From Gammaproteobacteria bacterium (GTDB lineage: Bacteria > Pseudomonadota > Gammaproteobacteria > Burkholderiales > Rhodocyclaceae): 64,000 nt of DNA. A program made the position numbers and the translations under genes. This document shows, one piece after another, positions 44,756 to 53,711 of this stretch. Numbering within the stretch: the first letter of the stretch is position 1; each line of letters starts with the position of its first letter. The notes under the pieces were generated by a model that saw only the letters and a program-made list of their open reading frames with translations, searched no databases and was not told where the DNA came from. The DNA is taken from NCBI GenBank assembly GCA_018825305.1, contig JAHJEO010000017.1, positions 62,001 through 126,000 of the forward strand, read 5' to 3'.

Positions 44756-45624
44756 CCGAAACCCTGGCGGCGCAGCCGCACAGCCACCACTACCACGTGC
44801 CGCAACCGAGCCTATACCCCTTCATCCTCGCCGGCGGCATGTTCATCCTGGCGCTCGGCTTCATCCTCAAGATGAACAATTTCGGCGCCGGCAACTGGAT
44901 CATGCTCGGCGGCGCCGGCATCATCCTCTACGTGCTGTTCGGCTGGTTCGGCAAGGTGATCGCCGAGTCGCAGGCCGGTGAATACCGCGAGTGGGAGGAC
45001 AAGTCCTTCCGCTACGGCATGATCTGGTTCATTGCCTCGGAGGTTGCCTTCTTCGCCGCCTTCTTCGGCGCCCTGTTCTACCTCCGCGTGATCTCGGTGC
45101 CGGAGCTCGGCAACATGGTGTCCGCCCACGGCACGACGCTGTGGCCCGGTTTCACCGGCACCTGGCCCTCGGCCGGCCCCAAGGGCGCGCAATTCACGCC
45201 GATGGGCGCCTGGGGCCTGCCGGCGATCAACACGGCGCTGCTGCTGTCGTCAGGCGTGACCGTGACCTGGGCGCACTGGGCACTTCTGAAGAACAAGCGT
45301 ACCCAGCTCAACCTCGGCCTCGCGGCCACGGTCGCACTCGGCGCGCTGTTCCTCGCGCTGCAGGCCTACGAGTACCACCACGCCTACACCGAGCTCGGCC
45401 TTACGCTCGCCGCCGGCGCCTACGGCGCGACCTTCTTCATGCTCACCGGCTTCCACGGCTTCCACGTGACGCTGGGGGCGATCATGCTGGCGGTGATCCT
45501 CGGCCGCACGCTCAAGGGCCACTTCACGCCCGAGCGCCATTTCGCCTTCGAGGGCGTGGCCTGGTACTGGCACTTCGTCGATGTCGTGTGGCTGCTGCTG
45601 TTCGTGCTGGTCTACTGGCTGTAG
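44752..45624 (+). CDS. ctaE: Cytochrome c oxidase subunit III
   Basis: Membrane subunit that stabilises the oxidase, 290 residues and seven transmembrane segments. Conserved parts are GMIWFIASEVAFFAAFFGALFY, LLLSSGVTVTWAHWALL, LGALFLALQAYEYHHAY and TGFHGFHVTLGAIML, ending FVDVVWLLLFVLVYWL. It overlaps ctaG at its start. Its 3' end overlaps the convergent small membrane gene by 13 bases. Confidence 0.97.
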   Translation: MTETLAAQPHSHHYHVPQPSLYPFILAGGMFILALGFILKMNNFGAGNWIMLGGAGIILYVLFGWFGKVIAESQAGEYREWEDKSFRYGMIWFIASEVAFFAAFFGALFYLRVISVPELGNMVSAHGTTLWPGFTGTWPSAGPKGAQFTPMGAWGLPAINTALLLSSGVTVTWAHWALLKNKRTQLNLGLAATVALGALFLALQAYEYHHAYTELGLTLAAGAYGATFFMLTGFHGFHVTLGAIMLAVILGRTLKGHFTPERHFAFEGVAWYWHFVDVVWLLLFVLVYWL

Positions 45625-45809
45625 CCCGGGATCAATCCGATGCGAAATCCGACCAGCAGCAGGATGAACAGCGTCAGGGAGAGGCCGATGCGCAGCGTCA
45701 GCGCGCGCACCGTCCGCTCGCCGGCGCCCTGGTCGCGGTAGAGAAAGAACAGGCCCGAGAACAGGCTGCCGACGATGGCGAGCAACATCAACACGGCGAA
45801 GATTTTCAT
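45612..45809 (-). CDS. Twin-transmembrane protein (DUF2909 family)
   Basis: The 65-residue product has two hydrophobic helices (FAVLMLLAIVGSLFSGLFFLY and GLSLTLFILLLVGFRIGLI) joined by a basic loop (RDQGAGERTVRALTLR), the DUF2909 layout. It is inserted antisense in the oxidase operon. Its ATG shares CATG with the SURF1 ATG on the other strand, and GGGAGG lies five bases before its own start. A role in oxidase assembly is suggested by its conserved position only. Confidence 0.83.
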   Translation of the reverse strand: MKIFAVLMLLAIVGSLFSGLFFLYRDQGAGERTVRALTLRIGLSLTLFILLLVGFRIGLIPGYSQ

Positions 45810-46581
45810 GGCGGACCTCCCGCAGCAGACACCAGTCGAGTATGCGCGCGGCAAGACCCCGGCGGCAAGCCCCTCACGCACCGCGATCTTCGTCGGGGGC
45901 GGATTGCTGGTCGCCGCGCTCGTCGCCGGCTTCATCTCGCTCGGCCTGTGGCAGTTCGCCAAATACCAGCACAAGACGGCGGTGCAGGCGGAACTCGACC
46001 AGCGCGGCCGCGACGCCCTGATTGCCATGCCGCGCCGTCCCGCCAGCGCCGACTTTTTGCGCCATCGCCACGTCGAGCTGACGGGCGAGTTCGAGGCGGC
46101 GCGGCAAATCCTCATCGATAACCGCGTCGATCCCGCCACCGAGCGTGCCGGCTATCACGTCGTCACTCCGTTGCGGCTCGCCGGAAGCGACATGCGCGTG
46201 CTGGTGAATCGCGGCTGGGTGCCGGCCGCCGCCGATCGCCGTATCCTTCCCGACGTAGCGCCGCCGTCCGGTGAGGTCACGCTCAGCGGCATCGCCGTGG
46301 TCCCGCCGCAGAAATTCTTTACCCTCGCCGCGGCACCCGCCGGTGCCGGGGAACCCGTCTGGCAGAACCTCGATCTCGCCCGCTACGTCGCATCCGCACC
46401 CTGGCCGCTGCAACCGGTCGTCGTCCAGCTCGACGCCGCGGCGCCGCACGGCTACGCCCGCGACTGGTCGCGTCCCGACGAGCGCGCCGACAAGCACCTC
46501 AGCTACGCGCTGCAATGGTTCGGCTTCGCTGCCAGCAGCGTCGGCATCTGGCTGTTCTTCCTCTTCCGCCGCAAACCATGA
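45808..46581 (+). CDS. SURF1-family oxidase assembly protein
   Basis: SURF1 helps insert heme a into subunit I. The 257-residue product has two transmembrane helices, near residues 33-53 and at the C-terminus (LQWFGFAASSVGIWLFFLFR). The family motifs LGLWQFAKYQHK, RHVELTGEF, LIDNRV, GYHVVTPLRL and VLVNRGWVPAAADR are present. A dispersed-motif copy at 46034-46058 is read RRPASADFL. The start is uncertain: the ATG at 45808 lacks a good ribosome-binding site and shares bases with the divergent DUF2909 start; an in-frame ATG at 45775 is possible. Confidence 0.88.
   Translation: MADLPQQTPVEYARGKTPAASPSRTAIFVGGGLLVAALVAGFISLGLWQFAKYQHKTAVQAELDQRGRDALIAMPRRPASADFLRHRHVELTGEFEAARQILIDNRVDPATERAGYHVVTPLRLAGSDMRVLVNRGWVPAAADRRILPDVAPPSGEVTLSGIAVVPPQKFFTLAAAPAGAGEPVWQNLDLARYVASAPWPLQPVVVQLDAAAPHGYARDWSRPDERADKHLSYALQWFGFAASSVGIWLFFLFRRKP
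46034..46058 (-). repeat. Dispersed 25-bp motif, copy 13 (inside SURF1 gene)
   Basis: One mismatch to the consensus. It is antisense to the gene and read as RRPASADFL, a different frame from the APTF copies. Confidence 0.85.
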
Positions 46582-47036
46582 CGACCAACACATTCACCAC
46601 GCCGCTGACCAACGCGCAGAGAACCCTGTTGCTGATCCTCGCCCTCTCACTGCTGCCCATTGTGATCGGCGCCGGCCTCTACCTCTACGGCTGGCGGCCG
46701 GCGCAGACATCCAACCACGGTACTTTGATCGCGCCGCCCGTCGCCATGGCCGGCGACGACCTCAAGGGGAAGTGGACGCTGCTGCTGGTCGGCGATGCGC
46801 GCAATGCCGAGCGCCTCGACGAACTGCGCCGCGTGCGTGTCGTCCTGGCCAAGCAATGGCAGCGCACCCAGCACCTCGCCGCCGACACGCTGCCGGCCGG
46901 CCTCGGCCTGCTGCCGGGCAGCGTCGTCATCGTCGATCCCAACGGGCTGGCGATGATGCGTTATGCCCCGGGCGCCGATGCCAAGGATATCCGCGTCGAT
47001 CTCGAACGCCTGCTCAAGTACTCCTGGATTGGATGA
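46578..47036 (+). CDS. Membrane-anchored SCO-like protein without copper ligands
   Basis: The 152-residue product has one transmembrane helix near residues 15-37. Its periplasmic domain follows a thioredoxin/SCO outline: [10 protein letters not shown], then [32 protein letters not shown], the usual SCO C-terminal pattern. The CxxxC pair and distal His are missing. Genes of this type between surf1 and ctaA/ctaB are conserved in betaproteobacteria. It overlaps the SURF1 gene by 4 bases. An assembly role is inferred from position. Confidence 0.78.
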   Translation: MTTNTFTTPLTNAQRTLLLILALSLLPIVIGAGLYLYGWRPAQTSNHGTLIAPPVAMAGDDLKGKWTLLLVGDARNAERLDELRRVRVVLAKQWQRTQHLAADTLPAGLGLLPGSVVIVDPNGLAMMRYAPGADAKDIRVDLERLLKYSWIG

Positions 47037-47040
47037 AGCC

Positions 47041-47937
47041 ATGAATACCGCCACCCTAAGTTCCCTTACTCTGGCCCAACGCCTCGCCGCCTTCCTCGAC
47101 CTGTGCAAACCGCGCGTGAATACGCTGATCGTGTTCACGGCGATGATCGGCATGCTGTTGGCCTCGCCCGACTTCCCGCCGCTGGCGCGCTTCCTCGTTG
47201 CCTCGCTCGGCATCGCTCTGGTGGCCGGTGCCGCCGCGGCCATCAACTGCCTGGTCGAGCGCACCATCGACGCCCGCATGGCACGCACCCGCGCCCGCGC
47301 CACGGCCCGGGGCGCGATTTCCTCGGCTGAAACGCTGACGCTGGCGATGCTGGTCGGCGGCGCCGGCCTGTGGCTGCTGCACGCCTTCATCAACGACCTG
47401 ACGATGTGGCTGACGCTGGCCACCTTCCTCGGCTATGCCGTGATCTACACCGTGGTACTCAAGCCGGCCACGCCGATGAACATCGTCATCGGCGGCGCCT
47501 CGGGCGCGATGCCGCCAGTGCTGGGCTGGGCGGCCATGACCGGCAGCATCGGCACTGAGCCGCTGGCGCTGTTTCTGATCATCTTCCTGTGGACCCCGCC
47601 GCACTTCTGGGCGCTGGCCTGCTACCGCCGCGAGGAATACGCCAAGGCCGGCCTGCCGATGCTGCCGGTCACGCACGGCGTGGCCTTCACCTGCCAGCAC
47701 ATCCTGCTGTACACGGTGATGCTCGCTGCCGGCAGCCTGATCCCGGTTTCGCTCGGCGTGAGCGGGGCGATCTATCTCGGCGTTGTGACTTTACTCAATC
47801 TGGTGTTCCTCGGTTTCGCCATCCAACTGGTCCGCAATTACAGCGACGCGCTGGCGAAGAAGACCTTCGGCTACTCGATCGTCTACCTGACGCTGCTGTT
47901 CGCGGCGCTGTTCGCCGACCGCCTATTGCCCTTCTGA
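47041..47937 (+). CDS. ctaB: Protoheme IX farnesyltransferase (heme O synthase)
   Basis: CtaB/CyoE adds a farnesyl tail to heme b, giving heme o. The 298-residue UbiA-family protein has about nine transmembrane segments. Its Asp-rich prenyl-binding motifs appear as [19 protein letters not shown] near residue 65 and the region [32 protein letters not shown] near 185. It precedes ctaA by 11 bases; in many relatives ctaA comes first. Confidence 0.96.
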   Translation: MNTATLSSLTLAQRLAAFLDLCKPRVNTLIVFTAMIGMLLASPDFPPLARFLVASLGIALVAGAAAAINCLVERTIDARMARTRARATARGAISSAETLTLAMLVGGAGLWLLHAFINDLTMWLTLATFLGYAVIYTVVLKPATPMNIVIGGASGAMPPVLGWAAMTGSIGTEPLALFLIIFLWTPPHFWALACYRREEYAKAGLPMLPVTHGVAFTCQHILLYTVMLAAGSLIPVSLGVSGAIYLGVVTLLNLVFLGFAIQLVRNYSDALAKKTFGYSIVYLTLLFAALFADRLLPF

Positions 47938-47948
47938 CTCTTTCCCTC

Positions 47949-48956
47949 ATGCACACCTACCGCTCGCTCGCGCTGGTGGCGACGCTGCTGGCCTTCGGCG
48001 TCGTCGCGCTCGGCGCCTACGTGCGCCTGTCCGATGCCGGACTCGGCTGTCCGGACTGGCCCGGCTGCTACGGCCATCTGCTTGGCGTGCCCGACGCTCC
48101 CGACGAGCACGCCACGGCGCTGCAGCGTTTTCCCGGCAAGCCGGTGGAAACAGGCAAGGCCTGGAAGGAAATGGTGCATCGCTACTTCGCCGGCACCCTC
48201 GGCCTGCTGATCCTCGGCCTGGCGCTCCTCGCCTGGCGGCGCGAAATGCGCGAGCGGGCGTCACCATGGCTGCCGACGGCGCTGCTCGGCATTGTCGGTT
48301 TCCAGGCGCTGCTCGGCATGTGGACCGTGACCCTGATGCTCAAGCCCGTGATCGTCAGCGCCCACTTGCTCGGCGGCATGACCACGCTGGGCTTGCTGGT
48401 CTGGCTGCTGCTGCGCCAGAGCTCGCCGCGGCCGCTCGAACGTCCCGCCAGCCTGCGCCCGCTGGCCGTGCTCGCGCTGCTGGCGGTCATCGCGCAGATC
48501 GCGCTCGGCGGCTGGACCAGCAGCAATTACGCCGCCCTCGCCTGTACCGACTTCCCGACCTGCCAGGACCGCTGGCTGCCGCCGATGGATTTCGCCCATG
48601 CCTTCACGTTGCGGCGCGAACTCGGCCAGACTGGCGACGGCGGCCTGCTGCCCTTCGCTGCGCTGACGGCGATCCACTGGAGCCATCGCATCGGCGCCGT
48701 CGTCGTCCTGCTGGCGGTGGGCGGGCTGGCCCTCAGGCTCCTGCGCCTGCCGGCCTGGCGCCGCTGGGGCATCTGGCTGGCTGGCCTGCTGGCGCTGCAA
48801 TGGTCACTGGGGATCGCCAACGTGCTGCTGTCGCTGCCGTTGCCCGTAGCCGTGGCGCACAACCTCGGCGCCGCGGCTCTGCTCACCGCCACCCTCGCGC
48901 TCAACTTCCGCCTCTGGCACCGCCCAGCCAGCAACGAATTCGCTTACATCCCCTAG
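47949..48956 (+). CDS. ctaA: Heme A synthase (COX15/CtaA)
   Basis: CtaA oxidises heme o to heme a for the oxidase. The 335-residue protein has eight transmembrane segments in two halves, with His ligands in EMVHRYFAGTLGLLILG, VIVSAHLLGGMTTLG, TAIHWSHRIGAVVVLL and VAVAHNLGAAALLTA. The N-terminal half carries GAYVRLSDAGLGCPDWPGCYG and the second loop has CTDFPTCQDRWLP with a Cys pair. It is last in the oxidase operon and converges with mpl. Confidence 0.96.
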   Translation: MHTYRSLALVATLLAFGVVALGAYVRLSDAGLGCPDWPGCYGHLLGVPDAPDEHATALQRFPGKPVETGKAWKEMVHRYFAGTLGLLILGLALLAWRREMRERASPWLPTALLGIVGFQALLGMWTVTLMLKPVIVSAHLLGGMTTLGLLVWLLLRQSSPRPLERPASLRPLAVLALLAVIAQIALGGWTSSNYAALACTDFPTCQDRWLPPMDFAHAFTLRRELGQTGDGGLLPFAALTAIHWSHRIGAVVVLLAVGGLALRLLRLPAWRRWGIWLAGLLALQWSLGIANVLLSLPLPVAVAHNLGAAALLTATLALNFRLWHRPASNEFAYIP

Positions 48957-49006
48957 GGCCAGACTCACCCCGGCGCACTTGTCGCCTGAATGAGAACAGG
49001 CCCTAG
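48953..49006. terminator. Inverted repeat spanning both stop codons of ctaA and mpl
   Basis: CTAGGGCC at 48953-48960 pairs with GGCCCTAG at 48999-49006 across 38 bases, and a small inner stem GGCG/CGCC lies between. Each arm contains a stop codon. There is no T tract; it may limit read-through between convergent operons. Confidence 0.4.
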
Positions 49007-50346
49007 CGCCCCAGCGCCTCCAGCAGCTTCTGGTGCACGCCGCCGAAGCCGCCATTGCTCATGACCAACACTTGGTCGCCGTCGCGGGCGTCACCGACGA
49101 CGGCCGCTACCAGCGCATCGAGCTCATCGAAGGAAACGGCCTTGTCGCCCAGAGGCCGCAAGGCCGCGGCCACATCCCAGCCAAGTCCCTTGCCGTAACA
49201 ATAGGTCAGGTCGGCGTCCGTCAGGCTGCCGGGCAACTGCGCCTTCATGGTGCCAAGCTTCATGGTGTTCGAGCGTGGCTCCAGCACGGCGAGGATGCGC
49301 CGGCCACCGACACGCGAACGCAACCCGGCCAGCGTCGCGGCGATTGCCGTCGGATGATGGGCGAAATCGTCATAGACCGTCACGCCACGGACCGTGCCGC
49401 ACACTTCCAGCCGCCGCTTGACGCCGGGAAAGGTCGCCAGAGCCTTCAACGCCACGGCCACGGGCACTCCGGCGTGGCGTGCCGCCGCCACCGCCGCCAC
49501 CGCATTGGCCCGATTATGGTTGCCCGGCAGTTCCAGCCGTGTGCTTCCCTGCGCCTTGCCGGCCAGCCGCAACTCGAAGGATTCGCCTGCGGCATCGGCG
49601 AATGACCAGCCGTCGTGGATGCCAAACCATTCGAGCCGAGTCCAGCAACCGCGAGCGATGACGCGCTTGAGCGACTCTTCGCCGCCATTCGCAACGATCA
49701 GGCCATTTCCGGGCAAAGTCCGCACAAGATGATGGAATTGTGTCTCGATAGCTGCAAGATCAGAAAAGATGTCCGCATGATCGAACTCAAGATTATTGAG
49801 GATCACCGTACGCGGCCGATAGTGAATGAATTTCGAGCGTTTATCGCAAAAAGCCGTGTCGTACTCGTCAGCTTCGATGACGAAGAAGGGAGAAGGCGTC
49901 AGCCGGGCCGAAACGCCGAAGCCCTGCGGCACCCCGCCGACAAGAAAGCCTGGCTGCAACCCCGCCTCTTCGAGTATCCAGGCCAGCAGCGCCGTGGTCG
50001 TGGTCTTGCCGTGGGTGCCGGCAACGCCAAGCACCCATTTGCCGCGCAGGATGTTTTCGGCCAGCCACTGCGGCCCGGAAACATAAGGCAGATTGCGGTC
50101 GAGAATGGCCTCCAGCAGCGGGTTGCCGCGGGAGATCGCGTTGCCGACCACGAACAGGTCCGGGTTCAATTCCACTTGCTCGGCGCCGTAGCCCTCGACC
50201 AGATCGATGCCTTGCGCCTGCAACTGGGTACTCATCGGCGGATAGACGTTGGCATCACAGCCGGTGACACGGTGGCCGGCCGCTCTCGCCAGCAGGGCGA
50301 TACCGCCCATGAAAGTGCCGCAGATGCCGAGGACGTGAATATGCAT
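49003..50346 (-). CDS. mpl: UDP-N-acetylmuramate:L-alanyl-gamma-D-glutamyl-meso-diaminopimelate ligase
   Basis: Mpl re-attaches recycled tripeptide to UDP-MurNAc. The 447-residue Mur-ligase-like protein has the N-terminal HIHVLGICGTFMGGIALLARAAGH, the ATP loop VAGTHGKTTTTALLAWIL near residue 105, FFVIEADEYDTAF, NLEFDHADIF, NHNRANAVAAVAAA and the C-terminal RILAVLEPRSNTMKLG. The start MHIHVLG is taken at 50346; an ATG six codons upstream is possible. It is divergent from a hypothetical gene. Confidence 0.95.
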   Translation of the reverse strand: MHIHVLGICGTFMGGIALLARAAGHRVTGCDANVYPPMSTQLQAQGIDLVEGYGAEQVELNPDLFVVGNAISRGNPLLEAILDRNLPYVSGPQWLAENILRGKWVLGVAGTHGKTTTTALLAWILEEAGLQPGFLVGGVPQGFGVSARLTPSPFFVIEADEYDTAFCDKRSKFIHYRPRTVILNNLEFDHADIFSDLAAIETQFHHLVRTLPGNGLIVANGGEESLKRVIARGCWTRLEWFGIHDGWSFADAAGESFELRLAGKAQGSTRLELPGNHNRANAVAAVAAARHAGVPVAVALKALATFPGVKRRLEVCGTVRGVTVYDDFAHHPTAIAATLAGLRSRVGGRRILAVLEPRSNTMKLGTMKAQLPGSLTDADLTYCYGKGLGWDVAAALRPLGDKAVSFDELDALVAAVVGDARDGDQVLVMSNGGFGGVHQKLLEALGR

Positions 50347-50397
50347 GAAATATTTGCCGTGCAATAATTGGGCTGGATTCTAGCGGAATACACCAAT

Positions 50398-51024
50398 ATG
50401 CCCCGCCGCAAGCCCGCCCCGCAAGCCAGTGACACATTGCGCCGCTCCATAGCCAGCGCCGCAGCCCGAATGATGGCTGAAGACGGCATCGGCGATTACG
50501 GCGCCGCCAAGCGCAAGGCGGCAAAAAGCGTCGGCGCATCCGATGCGGTCGCACTGCCGACCAACGAGGAAGTCGCCGCCGAATTGCGCGCATGGCAGGC
50601 GCTCTACCAAGAGGAAGAGCAACCCGAACGACTGCGCGAACTGCGCGAAGTCGCACTCGAAGTCATGGAACTGCTGGCCGATTTTCGCCCCTATCTGACG
50701 GGAGCCGTCCTCGATGGCACCGCTGGGCGCTTTGCCGAGGTCGAACTCGAGCTATTCGCCGACAGCGCGAAAGATGTCGAGATATCCCTGCTATCACGCA
50801 ACATCTCCTACGAATTTGCCGACAAAGGTGGTATCACGTCCCACGCCGCCCACCTCCCGGAAGCGCGTCTGCGGCTGGACTGGCGCGATACGCCTATCCT
50901 GCTGCTGATTTACTCGCTGGCAGGAGAAAGGCAGCATAAACGCAGCGCACACAGTGGCCGTAGCCATGCGCGCGCCAAGGCCCCGGCGGTCGCGGCCCTG
51001 TTGAGCGGCGAAACTCCGATTTAG
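50398..51024 (+). CDS. Conserved-looking protein of unknown function
   Basis: I recognise no named family. The 208-residue product starts with a basic stretch ([20 protein letters not shown]), continues with an Ala/Lys-rich helix and [32 protein letters not shown] beta-rich domain with alternating acidic strands follows ([46 protein letters not shown]). The middle part resembles the substrate domain of nucleotidyltransferase-like proteins, but the nucleotide motif is not evident. It lies between divergent mpl and aroQ, 44 bases before aroQ. Confidence 0.7.
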   Translation: MPRRKPAPQASDTLRRSIASAAARMMAEDGIGDYGAAKRKAAKSVGASDAVALPTNEEVAAELRAWQALYQEEEQPERLRELREVALEVMELLADFRPYLTGAVLDGTAGRFAEVELELFADSAKDVEISLLSRNISYEFADKGGITSHAAHLPEARLRLDWRDTPILLLIYSLAGERQHKRSAHSGRSHARAKAPAVAALLSGETPI

Positions 51025-51068
51025 TCAAGACTAGACAAACTGTCGCCTTTTGCGGCAAACTCGCAGCC

Positions 51069-51566
51069 ATGTCCAAGGCAAAAACAGCAAAACCCGATGC
51101 CAACCACGGTCGTACGGCGCGCATCCTGGTACTGCATGGCCCCAACCTGAATCTGCTCGGCAGTCGCGAACCGGCCATTTACGGCCGCACCACACTGGCC
51201 GACATTCATGCCGCAATGGAAGCCCGCGCCCGCGCCAACGGCGTTCAGATTGAAAGCTTCCAGAGCAATACCGAAGGCGAACTGATCGACCGCGTCCAGG
51301 CCGCCAGCGCCGAAGGCATCGAATTCATCATCATCAACCCGGCGGCCTACACCCACACCAGCGTGGCGTTGCGCGACGCACTGGCGGCCGTGGCCATTCC
51401 CTTCATCGAAATCCACCTTTCCAACATCTTCGCGCGGGAAACCTTCCGCCACCATTCATATTTTTCCGATCTCGCCATCGGCGTGATCAGCGGCCTCGGT
51501 GCCCAAGGTTACGAACTGGCGCTCGAAGCGGCGCTGGCGGCATTGGCCCGCAGCAACAAGCCCTGA
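51069..51566 (+). CDS. aroQ: 3-dehydroquinate dehydratase, type II
   Basis: AroQ dehydrates 3-dehydroquinate in the shikimate pathway. The 165-residue product has [19 protein letters not shown] with the catalytic Arg/Tyr region, [32 protein letters not shown] and [18 protein letters not shown]. About ten extra residues lie before the usual start. The dispersed motif begins inside its stop codon (TGAAAAAGTCGG). It is upstream of accB-accC, a common betaproteobacterial order. Confidence 0.96.
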   Translation: MSKAKTAKPDANHGRTARILVLHGPNLNLLGSREPAIYGRTTLADIHAAMEARARANGVQIESFQSNTEGELIDRVQAASAEGIEFIIINPAAYTHTSVALRDALAAVAIPFIEIHLSNIFARETFRHHSYFSDLAIGVISGLGAQGYELALEAALAALARSNKP

Positions 51567-51590
51567 AAAAGTCGGCGCTGGCGGCACGCT
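51566..51590 (+). repeat. Dispersed 25-bp motif, copy 14 (aroQ stop / aroQ-accB gap)
   Basis: Two mismatches to the consensus. It starts at the last base of the aroQ TGA and fills part of the 67-base gap before accB. Confidence 0.83.
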
Positions 51591-51633
51591 GCCCAGTGTC
51601 AGAAAACATAAAACATCGAAGCATGGAGCCAGC

Positions 51634-52095
51634 ATGGACCTGAGAAAACTCAAGACCCTCATCGACCTCGTCCAGAATTCGGGCATTTCCGAACTGGAAA
51701 TTTCTGAAGGCGAGGAAAAAATCCGTATCGCCAAGCATGCGGCCCCGGCCACGCCGACCACGGTGATGCTTGGCAGCCACGGCTACGCGCCGCAAGCGGC
51801 CCCGCCCATGGCAACTGCCGCGGCCGGCCCCGCCGAGGTCGCTGCCCCGGCCGAACCGGAGGGCCATGTCGTCAAGGCGCCGATGGTCGGCACCTTCTAC
51901 CGCTCCGGCTCGCCGGGCGCCTCGGCCTTCGTCGAGGTCGGCCAGGCCGTCAAGCAGGGCGACACCCTGTGCATCATCGAGGCCATGAAGTTGATGAATG
52001 AGATCGAGGCCGACGCCACTGGCACGATCAAGGCGGTACTGACCGAAAACGGGCAGGCGGTGGAGTTCGGTCAACCGCTGTTCCTGATCGGCTAA
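51634..52095 (+). CDS. accB: Biotin carboxyl carrier protein of acetyl-CoA carboxylase
   Basis: AccB carries biotin between the carboxylase and carboxyltransferase halves. The 153-residue product has an N-terminal domain ([27 protein letters not shown]), an Ala/Pro linker and the biotinyl domain with [17 protein letters not shown] and the biotinylated Lys119 in [13 protein letters not shown]. The start at 51634 follows GGAGCC. An intercistronic element separates it from accC. Confidence 0.97.
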   Translation: MDLRKLKTLIDLVQNSGISELEISEGEEKIRIAKHAAPATPTTVMLGSHGYAPQAAPPMATAAAGPAEVAAPAEPEGHVVKAPMVGTFYRSGSPGASAFVEVGQAVKQGDTLCIIEAMKLMNEIEADATGTIKAVLTENGQAVEFGQPLFLIG

Positions 52096-52100
52096 CAGAT

Positions 52101-52221
52101 ATGCCCCCCCACGCTCACATTCGTTTATGTCCCCGGCAACACCGGGGACGGCATCCTTTGCGGACGCAGCCCCCCACCGGGGGGCGCAGCCTCCCTTGGG
52201 ACGGCCCGGCGGGAGTCTGTC
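52101..52221 (+). repeat. Intercistronic element, accB/accC copy
   Basis: It shares the family layout: ATGCCCCCCCACGCTCAC, stems GTCCCCGGCAACACCGGGGAC and CCCCCCACCGGGGGG, then GCCTCCCTTGGGACGGCC and a terminal GCGGGAGTCTGTCATG that supplies the accC ribosome-binding site. Confidence 0.78.
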
Positions 52222-52232
52222 ATGTTCGGTAA
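52101..52232 (+). CDS. Putative 43-residue junction micro-ORF between accB and accC
   Basis: The ATG lies five bases after the accB stop. The frame runs through the whole element and ends eight bases inside accC, overlapping its start. The peptide begins [20 protein letters not shown]. The stop seen one base before the next gene in sister elements (TGACATG) reads TGTCATG here, which explains the short run-on. No ribosome-binding site is seen. Existence as a peptide is unproven. Confidence 0.35.
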   Translation: MPPHAHIRLCPRQHRGRHPLRTQPPTGGRSLPWDGPAGVCHVR

Positions 52233-53586
52233 AGTCTTGATCGCCAACCGGGGGGAAATCGCCCTCCGCATCCAGCGCGCCTGCCGCGAACTGGGCGTGC
52301 GCACGGTCGCCGTGCATTCCACGGCCGACGCCGAAGCCAAGTACGTCAAACTTGCCGACGAATCTGTCTGCATCGGCCCGCCGGCTTCGGCACAAAGTTA
52401 CCTCAACATCCCGGCCATCATCTCCGCCGCAGAAGTGACCGATGCCGAGGCGATTCACCCGGGCTACGGCTTCCTGTCGGAGAACGCCGACTTCGCCGAG
52501 CGCGTCGAGAAGTCGGGCTTCGTTTTCATCGGCCCCAAGGCGGAAACCATTCGGCTAATGGGCGACAAGGTCTCGGCCAAGGATGCAATGAAGGTCGCCG
52601 GCGTGCCCTGCGTCCCCGGTTCTGAAGGCGCGTTGCCCGATGATCCCAAGGAGATCGTGAAAATTGCGCGCACGGTCGGCTACCCGGTAATCATCAAGGC
52701 GGCCGGCGGCGGCGGCGGCCGCGGCATGCGCGTGGTGCATACCGAGGCGGCGCTGATCAATGCCGTCACCATGACGCGCACCGAAGCCGGGGCTGCTTTC
52801 GGCAACCCCGTGGTGTACATGGAGAAGTTCCTGGAGAACCCGCGCCACATCGAAATCCAGGTGATGGCAGACAACTTCAAGAATGCCGTGTGGCTGTCCG
52901 AGCGCGACTGTTCCATGCAGCGCCGTCATCAGAAGGTGATCGAGGAGGCGCCGGCACCCGAGGTCAATCGCCGCGCCATCACTCGCATCGGCGAGCGCTG
53001 CGCCGAGGCCTGCCGCAAGATCGGCTATCGCGGCGCCGGCACCTTCGAGTTCCTCTACGAGAACGGCGAGTTCTACTTCATCGAGATGAACACCCGGGTG
53101 CAGGTCGAACACCCGGTCACGGAACTCGTCACCGGCATCGACATCGTCCAGGCGCAGATCCGCGTGGCTGCCGGCGAGAAACTCTGGTTCCGCCAGCGCG
53201 ACATCGAGGTCAAGGGACATTCCATAGAATGCCGCATCTGCGCAGAAGATCCATTCAAGTTCACGCCATCTCCGGGGAAAATCGGTGCATGGCACCCGCC
53301 GGGCGGCCCCGGCATCCGGGTCGACTCCCACGTCTACTCCGGCTACACGGTGCCATCGCATTACGATTCTATGATCGCCAAGGTGATTTCCTACGGCGAT
53401 ACACGCGACCAGGCCATTCGTCGTATGCGCATCGCGCTGTCGGAAATGGTAGTCGAGGGAATCAAGACCAACATTCCGCTGCATCAGGACCTGCTCCTCG
53501 ACGAACGGTTCATCCAGGGTGGCACCAGCATTCACTACCTTGAAGAAAAGCTCGCGGCCAAGGAAGAGGCCCTCAAGGGTAAATAG
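52222..53586 (+). CDS. accC: Acetyl-CoA carboxylase, biotin carboxylase subunit
   Basis: AccC carboxylates the biotin on AccB using ATP and bicarbonate, the first step of fatty-acid synthesis. The 454-residue ATP-grasp enzyme has [18 protein letters not shown], the glycine-rich ATP loop [14 protein letters not shown] near residue 160, [36 protein letters not shown] near 290 and the C-terminal domain with [23 protein letters not shown]. It is preceded and followed by intercistronic elements of the same family. Confidence 0.98.
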   Translation: MFGKVLIANRGEIALRIQRACRELGVRTVAVHSTADAEAKYVKLADESVCIGPPASAQSYLNIPAIISAAEVTDAEAIHPGYGFLSENADFAERVEKSGFVFIGPKAETIRLMGDKVSAKDAMKVAGVPCVPGSEGALPDDPKEIVKIARTVGYPVIIKAAGGGGGRGMRVVHTEAALINAVTMTRTEAGAAFGNPVVYMEKFLENPRHIEIQVMADNFKNAVWLSERDCSMQRRHQKVIEEAPAPEVNRRAITRIGERCAEACRKIGYRGAGTFEFLYENGEFYFIEMNTRVQVEHPVTELVTGIDIVQAQIRVAAGEKLWFRQRDIEVKGHSIECRICAEDPFKFTPSPGKIGAWHPPGGPGIRVDSHVYSGYTVPSHYDSMIAKVISYGDTRDQAIRRMRIALSEMVVEGIKTNIPLHQDLLLDERFIQGGTSIHYLEEKLAAKEEALKGK

Positions 53587-53587
53587 G

Positions 53588-53710
53588 TTGCTGCCCCGCC
53601 ACGCTCGCAAAATCGCCTCGTTACCCCCCACCCCCAGAGGGGGCAAGCCGCGTATGCCTCCTTGCCCTTCAACTCGGCGAGGGCCGCGGGGCGGCCCCAC
53701 GAAGGCATAG
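53588..53710 (+). CDS. Putative 40-residue junction micro-ORF between accC and prmA
   Basis: A TTG two bases after the accC stop opens a frame that runs to TAG, one base before the prmA ATG (TAGCATG), matching the hslU and ctaD cases. The peptide begins (M)LPRHARKIASLPPTPRG; an internal ATG lies at 53654. The start codon is doubtful and no good ribosome-binding site is present. A coupling role is inferred. Confidence 0.35.
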   Translation: MLPRHARKIASLPPTPRGGKPRMPPCPSTRRGPRGGPTKA

Positions 53711-53711
53711 C
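53588..53711 (+). repeat. Intercistronic element, accC/prmA copy
   Basis: A diverged member with TTGCTGCCCCGCCACGCTCGC, a stem CCCCCCACCCCCAGAGGGGG, GCCTCCTTGCCC and a GC-rich 3' block GGGCCGCGGGGCGGCCCC. It is less similar at its 3' end than the other three copies. Confidence 0.6.

Noticed and set aside
50521-50545. Possible extra copy of the dispersed motif in the hypothetical gene (GCAAAAAGCGTCGGCGCATC)
   Set aside because: Only the A-run and GTCGGCG match, with two inserted bases and no ACGG end; too weak.
53654-53710. The internal ATG of the accC/prmA junction frame as a separate gene
   Set aside because: It leaves only 18 codons with no ribosome-binding site; I treat it as part of the longer junction frame.
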